Below, piece after piece: positions 31,349 through 42,300 of a DNA stretch of 64,000 bases (its first letter is position 1; the number at the start of each line of letters is the position of its first letter). The notes beneath the pieces were generated by a model. The model saw only the letters and a program-made list of their open reading frames with translations, did no database searches and had not been told where the DNA came from. A program made the translations under genes and the position numbers. The stretch is from Porphyra umbilicalis (lineage: Eukaryota; Rhodophyta; Bangiophyceae; Bangiales; Bangiaceae). The stretch is taken from positions 124,001 through 188,000 of the forward strand of contig KV918793.1 in assembly GCA_002049455.2 (NCBI GenBank), read 5' to 3'.

Positions 31349-32737
31349 TGCTACCCACGCGCGTGCTGGCAGCGGCGTCACTGCCTGCTTTGGCAGGGTG
31401 TCTGCTGGCGCGACCGGGCGGGGACGACGCGGTCGGGGGTCGCAGGGGGCGGCGGCCGCCGCCGTGCGCCTCGGTGGGTGGGCATTGGCGCGCGATGGCG
31501 CGGGCAGTCGTCGGGCACCGCCGCCGCCGCCCCCACCGCTGCCGCCGCCGCGCGGAGCTGCTGCTGCGGGCGCGCCTGCGTTGTGTTGGTGGGGGGCCAC
31601 GGCGGCGGCGCAGGAGAGGACGGGGGTGGGCAGGTGACCTACTCCCACCTGGACGCGCACGGCGTTTGCGCCGCTGGCGCCGTTTGACAGCGCGGGGCAC
31701 GGCGCCCCCACGTGGTTGGGCGCCGGGTTGCCGCCGGTGGTGGCGGTGCCCTCCCCCCTCCCTCCCTTCCCGCCCCTGGCAGACGGGGGGGCGGCCGCCG
31801 GTAGCGCGCGCCGCCGTCGGCGGCAGCGTCGCGACAGACGCGGAGCGCGGGAGCGCCGCGCGCGTTGCGAGCGGCGTGGCCAAGCGAGAGCTGCCGCGCG
31901 GCGCGGCGGCGGGCGCTCGTGACAAGAAGGGGGGGGGCTGACGCCGGGGTCCACGCGCGCCGTTTGCCGCTTGGAACCGACACGCCCCACCACCGGGCCC
32001 AGTGCTGGGGACCTGGGACGTCACGGGTCCTGGTCATGACGAGGGGTCCAGCAAGGTCGGCTCTCAGGGTCTCCTGGGCGATGTCATTGTTGCCCCGCCG
32101 GCCCCGCGGGGCCGGCTGTTCCAGAGCCGTTGCGAAGGCCCGGTCGTGTGTCTTGTCACCGTTGGTTTCGCTGCACCGCGGCTTATTTGGTGGAAGGACT
32201 GAAGGAATAAATTTGCTGCATGCAGAATTAGTCCTCTCTGTCAGAGAGCGTCCGCCGTTTGCACCCCGCCTCGTTGGGGCCCCCAACGGCGCAACTGTAA
32301 ACGTGCCCAATTCGACCGCTGTCGCGGCCCCGCCCTCTTGCACCACCGACCTCGCCGCCGCGGCGACGGCCGCCACGGCGGCCCCGCGTCGGCGAGCACT
32401 CGGCCCCGCGCCGCGCGTCGCCCGTCGGCGGTCCGAGTGCGACCGCGGGCGCGGCGGGGGCGGCGGGCGCGGGATTTTCTCGGCGGCTCCCCGCGGTCCC
32501 CCCTCCTCCCGCCCCCGCCGCGGCCGCGGCCGCCGCCGCCCCCTCCCCGCCGCCGCCGCGTCTGCCGCTGGGGGTGCCGCCGTCGCCGCCCCTGCTGCGG
32601 CCGCCACTGCGTCGGCCGCTGGGCGCGCTGCTGCTGCTGCTGCTGCTGCCGCTACCGCCGCGTCGCCGCTGCTGCCGCGGCGGTTGGGGTGCGCGCGCGC
32701 CCGCCCGCCGCCGTCGCCGCGCCGGCCCTTGAGCGCC

Positions 32738-32747
32738 ATGGACGCCC

Positions 32748-32787
<40 letters not shown>

Positions 32788-33448
32788 CGCGCCTGGCGGG
32801 CGTCGGCCGCCCGACGCGCGCGCCGGGGAGCGTGCCCCCCTGGCACCGTCGCCCACCGCCGGCGGCGGCGGCGCCTACCAGAGCACCACCCCCACCAGCG
32901 CCGTTGCCATGGGCGCCGTCGGCGCCCCCCCCCCCCCCCCCCCGGCGGCGGCGCCGACGACGGCACCCCCACGCGCATCCTCCTCCTCATGTCAGACACG
33001 GGCGGCGGGCACCGCGCGTCGGCGGCGGCGCTGACGGCGGCGCTGCGGCGGCACGCGGGCCCGTCGGCGGTCGTGGCGGCCACAACCGTCGACTTGTTTG
33101 TCGACGTGGCGGGGTGGCCCCTGGCCGCCTTTCCCGCGCAGTACGCCTTTCTCGCGCGGCACCCGCTGCTGTGGCGTGCCGCGTGGGCGCTCGGCGTCTT
33201 TCCGCCGACGCGGGCGGGGGCCAACGCGGTGTTGCGGACGCTCGCGGGGCGCGCGCTCGGGCGGCGGCTCGTGGCGGCCGCCGCAGCCGCCGCGGCGGCG
33301 GCCGACGATGGGGGGGAGGGGGGGGCGGGGGGGGGGGGGGGGGGGGGAAGACGGCGCCATTGGCGGCGTCCCAGACGTGGTCGTCAGCGTGCACCCGCTC
33401 GCCCAATCCGCGGCGGTCACGGCGGTGCGGATGCTCGCCGACGCGGAA

Positions 33449-33485
<37 letters not shown>

Positions 33486-34213
33486 GGGGGGGGGGGGGGG
33501 AGCGGCGGGCGCCGCCGTGCCGCCGCCGGTGGTGCGCCCCCTCGTGACGGTCGTGACGGACCTCGGCGCGGCGCACCCGCTGTGGTTCACCCCCGCCGCC
33601 GCGCGCGTGTATTGCCCGTCGGCGGCGGTGGCGGCGGTGGCGGCGCGGGAGGGGGTGGCGCCCGGGCGGCTGCGCCGCTTTGGGCTCCCCGTGCGGCCGG
33701 CGTTTTGGGGGGAGGGGGGGGGGGGGGCGCCAACGCGCCGGCGGCGGCGGCGACGGCAGCGGCGGCGACGGCGGCGGCGACGGTGGGCGCGTCTGCCACC
33801 GGTGGGGGGGGGCGCCCGAGGCCGCCGCCGCTGCCGCTGCCGACGCGGGCGACGCTGCGCCGGCGGCGGGTGAGGCGCCGCCGCCGCCGGCGGTGGGGGC
33901 TGAAAAGGGGGCGCCGCCGCCGGCCGAGGCGGGCGGGGCGACCAAGGCGGCGCTGCGGGCGCGCCTCGGCTTGCACCCGACCGCCCCCGCGGTGCTGCTC
34001 GTTGGTGGCGGGGACGGCGTCGGCGGGCTGCGCCGCGTCGTGCCGCCGGTCGTGGAGCGGCTGGCGGCGGTGCTCGGCCCGACCGGCGCGCAGGTGGTCG
34101 TCGTTTGTGGGCGCAACGAGCGGCTGCGGGGCGCCTTTGCGGCGCGCACGTGGGCGCTGACGCCGTCGCCGGCTGGCGGGGCGGTCGCCGGCGGCGGCGG
34201 CAGCGGTGGCGGC

Positions 34214-34244
<31 letters not shown>

Positions 34245-34903
34245 CTGCCACTACCCCCGACGCGGCCGACGGGGTGGTGGTTGCGGGAGCCCCCCCCCCC
34301 GACGCGCCCGTCGGCGGCGTCCTCATCCTCGGCTTTGTCACCAACATGGCCGACTACATGCGCGCGGCGGATGTGCTCATCACCAAGGCCGGCCCCGGCA
34401 CGATTGCCGAGGCGCTCATCTGCCGCCTCCCCATCCTCCTCTGCGCGTACCTGCCCGGCCAAGAGACGGGCAACGTCACGTACGTTGTCGAGCACGGCGT
34501 CGGCGCGTACGAGGCGGCGCCGGGGCGCCTCGCCGACACGGCCGCCGAGTGGGCAGCGTCGCCGGGGCTGCGGGCGGCCATGGCCGCCCGCGCCGCCGCC
34601 CTCGCCGCCCCCGACGCGGCGCTGCGCATTGCGGCGGACATTTGGGGGGTGGCGGTGGCGGCCAAGGCCGCCCGCGCCGCCGCCGACCGGCGGCGGCGCG
34701 CGCTGACCGAGGGGGGGGGGGGGTGCCGGCGCCGCCGGCGGGGGGGGGGGGGGGTGGCGCCGCCGCCTCTTTGGCCGCAGCCTCCTGGCCGAGCGCCTCA
34801 AGGCGTTTTTGCGCCTGCTGTGTGGGGGGGCCATTGCGTGGTCGGCGGCGACGGGGGGGGGGCGCGCCGCGCCGTCCGCCAATGGGGGGGGGGGTACGTG
34901 TAG
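32738..34903 (+). CDS. MGD1: Monogalactosyldiacylglycerol (MGDG) synthase, GT28 family
   Basis: Transfers galactose from UDP-galactose to diacylglycerol to make MGDG, the main thylakoid lipid; it acts at the plastid envelope. The family order is clear: MSDTGGGHRAS (about 32,985), VVVSVHPLAQS, TVVTDL...HPLWF, VYCPS, GLPVRPAFW, VLLVGGGDGVGG, VVVCGRNERL, then FVTNMADYM...VLITKAGPGTIAEA (about 34,335-34,410) and LPGQETGNVTYVVEHGVG. The homology changes frame at four long runs: C at about 32,927-32,943, and G at about 33,317-33,347, 33,487-33,500 and 33,713-33,727. The runs fall in loops filled with Gly, Ala or Pro, making it longer than plant enzymes (about 500 aa). I start at the ATG at 32738; a plastid-targeting N-terminus is expected but hard to confirm. 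The end is also uncertain: after the G run at about 34,711 another frame gives a helix (AERLKAFLRLLCG). Confidence 0.92.
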
Positions 34904-35659
34904 GGGGGGGGGGGGGACGCCTCAACCGGGGGATGGCAGGGGCACGACGGGGGTGGGGCGGGTGTGGATGGGTGTCCAACCGGCGGGGCGGGGGCGGCCG
35001 TGGCGCCCGCCGGGGCGTTGCAACCGCCGGGCCGGCGGCGGTCGTGCACGTGCGGCCGCCGCGTTGCGACACCAAGCCTTTTTTTTTTTTGGCTCCTGGC
35101 TGCGGCGGCCGGTCGCGGCGCCCCCGCCGGCGCAGCGCGCGCGGTCGCCGCGTGGCCAGCCGGCGGGGCGGGGGGCGGGGGCTCGCCGCCGCCGCCGCGG
35201 CCGCCGCCCGCGGCGTGTCGGGGGCCGGCGCGTGGCCGTTGCGGCGGCGCACCGGCAGGCGGACGGCGGTGCCGGCGCCGGCGCACGGCGCGTCGGCGGT
35301 GCTGCCGCGCCGCCACAGGGCGGCGGGGGTGTGCGCGTGGCGGTCGGCGGCGGCCGCCGACGCAGTGGCGACGGAGGACCTAAAAAAAAAAAAATAAACA
35401 GTGGAGCGTTTGAATCCAAACGGGGGCAGGTCCCCCCCGCCGTGACCGGGACGTGGAAAATCAGACGGCGGCACAAACGTACAGATTACAGGGGACGAAC
35501 CAAACGGCCGACCACAGAAGGGGAAAAAAAAAGAAGAAAAAGGACGACAGTGGGGGAACACAAGGCGACCGACCGCCCACGCGGGTGTGCCCAACTGCCA
35601 AGAACCGCCGGCGGCGCGGCGGGTGGCGCTCCGCGGGCGCTCGGTCGCCGCCGCGCCCC
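34904..35659. other. Tail-to-tail intergenic region
   Basis: Lies between the MGDG synthase end (+) and the leucine-zipper gene end (-). It carries T10 at about 35,081 and A12 at about 35,383-35,394, and A/G-rich sequence at 35,520-35,550. Long frames here are compositional and I assign no gene. Confidence 0.4.
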
Positions 35660-35844
35660 TCACGTCGGCCGGTGGGTGTTATTCACCACCAGCTGTTGGA
35701 GCAGGCGCAGGTTGCGCTCCTCCATCTTGGCCGTCTCGTCGTGCAGCTGCACGAGGCGGCCGAGGAGGGCGGCCACGTCGCGCTCCAGCTGCAGCGCGCG
35801 CTCCCGCTTGCGCCGGTCCGTGCGGGACGACGCGGTGCCACTGA

Positions 35845-35889
<45 letters not shown>

Positions 35890-36790
35890 TGCCGCCGCTG
35901 CCGCTGCCGCCGCTGCCGCTGCCGTCGCCGCCACCGCCACCCCCACCGGCGAGCCCCCCGCCCCGGCCAGCACCAGTGACGACCAGGGGGCCCGCCCGAC
36001 CCGCTGCCCGCCGCGCAATAGTCTTGCCCGCGGGGGGCAGCGCCACGCCGCCCCTGCCGCCCGCCGACGGGCGGCTCGCCCGCGGGTCGGCGGTGACGGC
36101 GCTCCAGCTGCCGCCGCTGCCGCTGCTGCGGCCGCCGCCGCCGCCGTCGGCGCGGCCACCACCGGCGCCGCCCCCCGCGGGCGCGCCGCCAAAGCGCGCC
36201 GGCGGATCGTTGGCGCCCGCCGACGGGACGCCGGCAGGGGACACCCCAAAGTCGGCCACCCCCCCACCCCCCACCCCGTACGGCCCGTGCTCCTCCTCGA
36301 CGTGTGGCGCCGCCGCCGCTGCGGCCGCCGCGGTCCCCACCGGCGGGCCGCCCATCGACCCGAGGGGCTCGTCCGACGCCGCCTCGTCGTCGTCGAGGAG
36401 CTCCGCCGGGGGCGTCCACCCGTTGGGCCACGCCCGCCGCGCGCCGCCGTACAGCCCGAGGGTGCCGACCGGGGAGAGGGCCGCCTCCACCCCCCGCCCG
36501 CTCGTCAGCAGCGACACGTCAATGCTGTCGGGGAGGGGCGCGCAGAGGGTGGCGAGGCGCGACCCGCCGGGGCGCGACGCGTCGGCGGGCGGCTCGGTGG
36601 GGGGCAGGCAGCCGGCAGCAGGTCGTGCCCGCCGGGGGGTTCTTGTTTCAAGCCCCCGCCGTGGAGGGGGGGGGGGGGGGCGCATGCCCGGCGGGGGGTC
36701 CCCCGCCCGCCGCCGCGGCGGCCGCGCCCGCGCGGGGGGGGGGGCATGGCGGCGCCCCCGCGGGCTCGGGGGGCCCCCCGAGGCGTCCAT
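35660..36790 (-). CDS. Low-complexity protein with C-terminal leucine zipper (bZIP-like)
   Basis: I start at the ATG at 36790, giving 376 aa. The frame stays open through Pro/Arg-rich and Gly-rich parts and an acidic patch (LLDDDEAASDE). The C-terminus is a clear coiled coil with hydrophobic residues every seven positions: L-ERDVAA-L-LGRLVQ-L-HDETAK-M-EERNLR-L. A short basic stretch (SSRTDRRKRER) comes just before it, as in bZIP transcription factors. The usual bZIP Asn in the basic region is not seen, and a glycine run sits where the rest of that region would be. It may be a bZIP-like regulator, or only a dimerising coiled-coil protein. It ends facing the MGDG synthase gene, 756 bp away. Confidence 0.5.
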
Positions 36791-36802
36791 GGCGGGCGAC
36801 AC

Positions 36803-39311
36803 GCGCGCGTCGGCGCCGGCTGGCAGCGCCTCACACCAGCCCAGTCAACCGACGGCCGTGGGTGCCAAGCGGGAGGCTTGGCGTCAAAGAGTGGGGGGGG
36901 GGGCTTGCGCCTGGCGGACAAGACGCCAAGGCGGGCGTGGCGGAGGCGGTGGCCGACGGCGGCGGCAGGGTTGGCGGCAGCGCCCGTGCCCCCGTCGCGC
37001 TCCGTCGTGCAGCTGCCGTGGCGGGTGTGGCGCTTGGCCGGCCACCGCCCCTTCCCCCCGTCACGCTGGCGGCGGCGCTACTTGAACGCCCCGCCGCTGC
37101 GCCGGCGCCCGTGCGGCGGTGCCCCCATCCCCCTCGGGGTGGCCCCGTGCCCGCCGCCGCGTCGGCGCGCGGCGGCTGGCGCTCGCGTCGGGCGCCCCCG
37201 CCGGCGGGGCCTAGGCGCGCCTAGGCCATGCGCCATCAGGGGGCGCCGCGTCCGTGGCCGAGCCGGGGGCGCGGAGCGAGCGCTACCGCCACGCGGCCAG
37301 CCGGGTGCCCCAGGGGGCGCCACCGCGCACGCACGTCAGCCAACCTCGCCACGTGCCGTGCTCCACCCCCCCCCCCCCCGCCCAGATCCCCCCCACGCGG
37401 GGCCAGCCCCTCCTATCTGCGTGCACGTGGGCCGAGCGGCCAAGAGTGTCTCGGGGGGTGGCCACCGCCAGCGGGCGCGCCGCCGCCCATTCGTGCGACA
37501 CGGAGCGTCCGCAGCCAGCCGCACGCTCGCGTGTGCGCGGGAGAGGATCTTGGCGTAAACGCGCTGCACGATGCCATGTTGGCCGACATCACCCCGGGCC
37601 AGTAGCCAAGAAAGCAGCCCTCGGGCGGCAAATTGCAGTGATCCGTGCGGCAGCCGGCTGACGCTGTGGAAGACGAAGCAGACGGTGGGTCGTCGCCCTA
37701 CCTAACGGGTGTAGACGGTACAACCGAGTGGATTAGAGCACGTCTATCGGTGAGACAAAAAGCCATCTCAGATGGCATTTTGGCGATGAGGCATCTCTAT
37801 CGGATCCTCAGAATACCATCCGCCATCCCCATATGTATCACCATCCCCATCCCCAAAAATATGACTTTTGGGGATGGGGATTGGCAATAGAAACGACAGG
37901 AACCAATCATATGAGCCGAATCACCCGCGCTCAACAGAATCACCCAGGGTCCTGAACAATCCACCTCTCCTTCGTGCCTCGTGATCCTGTCGTACTTTTC
38001 CGAGAAACTTCGTGACCACAAATCTGGCTTGCCACCAGGCCACACCGATAGAGATGCCGCGTCAGCGCCATCCCCACACTGCTCAAAATATGGTACTTTG
38101 GCGACGGTGGGATGGCCCACCGATAGACGTGCTCTTAGCGGTAGTGCTGACCAAGACCGGCGATGATGGCCCAAACGTCGGCGACACAGCGGGTCTTATC
38201 ATTGTAAAGGTGTGGAACCAGTGCAGTGTCTCGAGGTGTTCGACAGAACTGGCGCGCCCTGTTCACGCTCGCGAGTGTGTCCGAGACGTGGGGACGCGTC
38301 AATGGCAACGCAGGACAACGTTTTTCACCAAGCCGCACCATGATCGCGACAATCAGAGGCACATCTCTCTTCCCAGGATCTGGGACGGGTCGAAGTGTTG
38401 CTATCTCCCAATTCTGTCTTCATCGACCCGGAACGGTATTGGTTCTGGATCTCATGGAGCCCCTTGATTGGTGGAGAGCGGTGACTGGGCCAATAAAGCC
38501 ATCAATTTCTTCGCTTGAAGAAAACCACAGACGGCGGCCCAGGACTCTACAGTCGGCGGAGCAAGCGACCACGGGGCGGCCTCGCGGCTCCCACCATGGT
38601 GGTGATGATGGGCGGATGGCACAATTGCAATCAATGACGGCCCCTTCCCTGCTGCTGCCGCTGCGCCCCGCCGCCACCACTGTCCCTGTTGCTTCCTACC
38701 CTTTGCCTGAGACGTTCCACAGCCCCACTGGCCGCAGCATCCGCTGACGCTCGACTGGGCCGCCCACACCGGCCTGTGGCCTCCTCACTTGTTCAGTTTG
38801 CCGCCGGGCGTGGGGAACCCGCATGCCGGCACTGGCTTTGACCCTTCTTCCGCTCCCCAATGCCATCAGGCTCTTCAGATGTCGCGCAGTGCCAAAGACA
38901 ATGTCGAGGCATCGCCCTCGCAGGCGACATGGGTGACAGCGGCAGAGAATAACAGCCGTTCGGCAGCTGTAGCAAAACCATGTGTCTACAAATGTGTCTA
39001 CAAATGCATGTAGTTCGGCTATTGAGGGTCTCCAAGACACACGCACAAGTGCCAATGGCTGCGTACGCAAAAAAAAAAAAACGACATGGCCACAGACAGG
39101 GCCGACAGAGAGCAAAAGACGCACAACAGAGACAGGAGAAAGACAAGCAAAACAAAACTGCGCCCACGTCAATGTTGAACGTGGACTGCAACGTGGACTG
39201 CAACGTGGACTGCAACCAGAAAAGAAAACCACAACGAAGGGCTACGAAGACACACGGGGCCACGCATGATGACGACGTCGACGATCGGCGTGACGCTGCG
39301 CACCGTGCCAC
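36803..39311. other. Intergenic between leucine-zipper gene and PA200
   Basis: The first part (to about 37,560) is GC-rich and could hold the leucine-zipper gene's promoter. From 37,640 GC drops. A 14-bp inverted repeat, GGCATCTCTATCGG, pairs 37,790-37,803 with 38,046-38,059. A small stem of CCATCCCCAAAAA type lies near 37,850-37,880. GTGTCTACAAAT is repeated near 38,980-39,005, and a 12-bp GACTGCAACGTG phrase is repeated about three times at 39,180-39,215. No gene is supported. Confidence 0.4.
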
Positions 39312-42300
39312 TCACGCGTAGTACGACGGGGAGATGAGCAGCTCCGACACCGCCTCCAGCTCGTCCGCGGTGAAGGCATCCTTCTGCACTGCCCACTCGT
39401 CCCGGTGGGTACGCCAAAAGTCCGCGAACAGCTTGCGCGCAGTAGTCGATACGGGCGGCACGTCATCGATGCACTGCGTCAGCGCAAGCAACACGGGCGG
39501 CATCCACGATGGCACCGCGTAGGGGCTTGATAGGAGCAGGGCGCCGAGACCAAGCACCGCCCCGTGCTGCGCAACGAGTGCGGCAGCCAACTCGGCGGAG
39601 CCCACACTGCCGCTCGCGAAGGCAGCAGTGACCACTCCGCTGCTGCTGCTCCCAGCCTTACCACTGGCTGCCGTCGCTGCAGCTGCGCGCTCCACGCGCG
39701 CGGCTTTGCGCAAGCGCAACACGCGCTTGCGGGTGCGCTTGGCGCGGTTGAGAAAGGATGCGCGCAAGGCGTCCACCGCCGCTGGCGGCGCGTCGCGCAG
39801 AAGCGGCACCAGCGTGTGCGCCGCTGCTTCCCGCACATCCTGCTGGTCGTCGGCAAGCAGGCCGACGACCGCGTCGAGGAGCGCCGCCAAGTCTGCGGGG
39901 CGGGCGACAAAGAGGCGGGTGAAGCCAATCACCTGCAGGTAGGGCAGCACCGCACTCCGCACCCGCCATTTGGTTGACTGCGTCGTTGCGACGCACACGG
40001 CAATGACTCGCGACAGGTCGTCGGCGTCGAGGCGCGCTTGGGCGGCCAGGGAAAGCGCCTGACGTGCGTGGTCCACCCGGTCCTGGTCGCTATCGTCGAC
40101 GGAGTCGAACAGTACTGGCAGAAGAGAGCCGAGGGTGTGACCAAAGGCGCGCGATTCCCCGTTCCACTGCACCAGAGTCACCCAACGAGAGAGGCTTTCC
40201 CCTTCCCGCGACCGCTGCTTCTTGCGCGACTCTTGCGCCTCCTTGAGTGTCACTTCCACGCCATTACCGTCCCGCGTCACCTCCACGCCATTCTCCGTCA
40301 ACGGCTCCGCGTCCGTCATTTCCACGTCGCCACCGGCGTCGGCCGTGGCCACTGCTGTCCCGTCGTCCATGGCGTTGATTAACTGCTGCTGTTCGGTCAT
40401 ACGAGCGACCAGGCGGTCCACGGCGCTGGCCAGCACAGCCTGGCACTCGGGTCGGAGGAAGGAAGAGGCCAACCCCATGCACTTGGCCACTTCCTCCCGC
40501 ACAGTCTTGAGCGGGTGCCCAAACGACTCGGAAGTGGTCAGGCCGGCCGCAGCGGCCGTCACGTAGCGAAGAACGAGAGCGCTGCGGCTGGCTACCGGTG
40601 CGTCAACAACCAGTGCATGAGTGTAGCGCAAGCGCCGTGCCTGCAAGTGCGCGACAGTGTCCTCGTCCAACAAAGACGCCACACCAGTGTCGGCCGCCTC
40701 GGCCTCGGACGGAAGCAGGCGGTCCGCAAGGTAGAGCGTCACGTGACGCCCAAGACGCCCGCGGGACGATGAGGCAAGCAGCCGAATGAAGGTGCCTCCA
40801 TTGTCAATTCCGTCTGGGCCCGAGAAGCGCTCCAGCAGCAGCCAAGCCCAGCCGGCGACGCGCTCCACGTCGACGGCTGCCGCCAGGCGCCCGACCCGCT
40901 GGGCAGGCAGGGGTAGCTCAGAGAGGTCGTCCGCCTCAGCGGGTGTCGCCACCGCATCGAAACGAAGGCCACGGCACATACCCGCCACGACCTCAGCGGC
41001 AACCAGCCGCACATTTTCCGCCGTCACACCTTCGATGCCACCGCCCTCCAACCCATCGGCCGGCATCAGCGCGTCCAGCACAGACGAAAACGCGTCCAGG
41101 GCCGAGGTGCCAAAGACGCGCATCAGGCTCTCGTACAGGCGGACGCGCGCCAACGACATGCTGTCCCGGGAACGGAGCTTCCACGATGACGGCCACGGAG
41201 GGCCGCCGGTCATGGACCAGCACAAGTCCCCATCCACGTACCGCGATAAGGACAGCAGGGACAGACAGTGCCCTCGGTCCCGCCCGCCAGCGCCGCCTTC
41301 ATCGCTGTGGTCGAGCGCCAGCGTGTGGACGAGCTTGCGCGCGAAGTCTGGACGCAGCAGCACTGCCTCGATTTCAGCGGCGTCCGCCTGAAGGATTTCG
41401 CCACTGGCCCGGCCCGCCAACGGCGACACGAGCACGTTGGTCTTAAGCTTGTCATCGTCCTCGCCAGTCGACTGCTCAACGGCAGACGCGGCCGCGCGCT
41501 TGACGTGCAAGGCTAAAACGAGGGCAACCGCGTGGCACGCAATCTGCCGCAGCATGACCACATCCGACGCCATGCCGTAAGCAAACAGGCGGGCCACCGC
41601 CGGGTCCGCGGCGCGCTCTCCACGGAGCCCCATATACAGCGTCGAAGCAACCAGGCTCTGCAACCGCCAGTGGGCATCTTGGGAGGACTTGTCCTCCATG
41701 GGCGCCTCGGCCAAAGCAGCCGCCGCCTCGGCCCCCACTGAGCCCGTCGGCGCCGCGCCTGGCCCGACAGCCACGGCAGACGTTGTCAGTCGTGCCTGGT
41801 TGACCAGGAGGGATGACGACTCTTCGGATACGTCCCCCGACTTCACAGTCACCGCTGGCGTCGCCGACACGGTGCCAATGGACACCGACGGCACGTCATC
41901 AACCCTCTCCATAGGGCCAAAGGAGGTCGCCGTGACGGCTGGTCGCGCCAAGTCAGCACGCTTGGCGCGCACGTCAACACCCTTGCTGCTTGTCTTACTC
42001 AAGCCGAGGAGGAAATGGTTGAAGTCCGTGAACGTCTGCATTGCGGCCACATCCGGGCTCGCCGCCATCGCAACGGAAAACATCCGGACGTCGTCGCCGA
42101 GCGTGGCGCCGCCTTCGGTCGTCGCCAAGAAGTCGGCCGGGCGGAGCGCAAAGTCTTCCAGCGACAGTGGGCGAACGAGCACCGCCAGCTTGGCAAACAA
42201 CCCACCAACGACCGCCGCCGCATCCGGCCTCTCCGCAGCGAGGAGGGCCGCGAGGACGGCCTTGCCGGCCGACGCAAAAAAGCTCCACTCTCGCGTGACC

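Larger units (their letters stand above)
30479..32737. other. Extreme low-complexity GC region, no assignable gene
   Basis: Almost pure G and C with long open frames on both strands that translate to Ala, Pro, Gly and Arg runs. Such frames are expected when stop codons are compositionally rare. A lower-GC window around 32,000-32,330 may be the promoter or 5' region of the following gene. Confidence 0.5.

Noticed and set aside
30416-31993. Long frames on both strands (over 400 codons)
   Set aside because: Translations are homopolymer-like (poly-Ala, Pro, Gly, Arg), there is no domain, and all frames are open together.
34809-37085. A 758-codon + strand open frame
   Set aside because: Its product is Arg/Ala/Pro/Gly noise, it crosses the end of MGDG synthase and runs antisense to the leucine-zipper gene. 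In DNA this GC-rich, stop codons are rare by composition.
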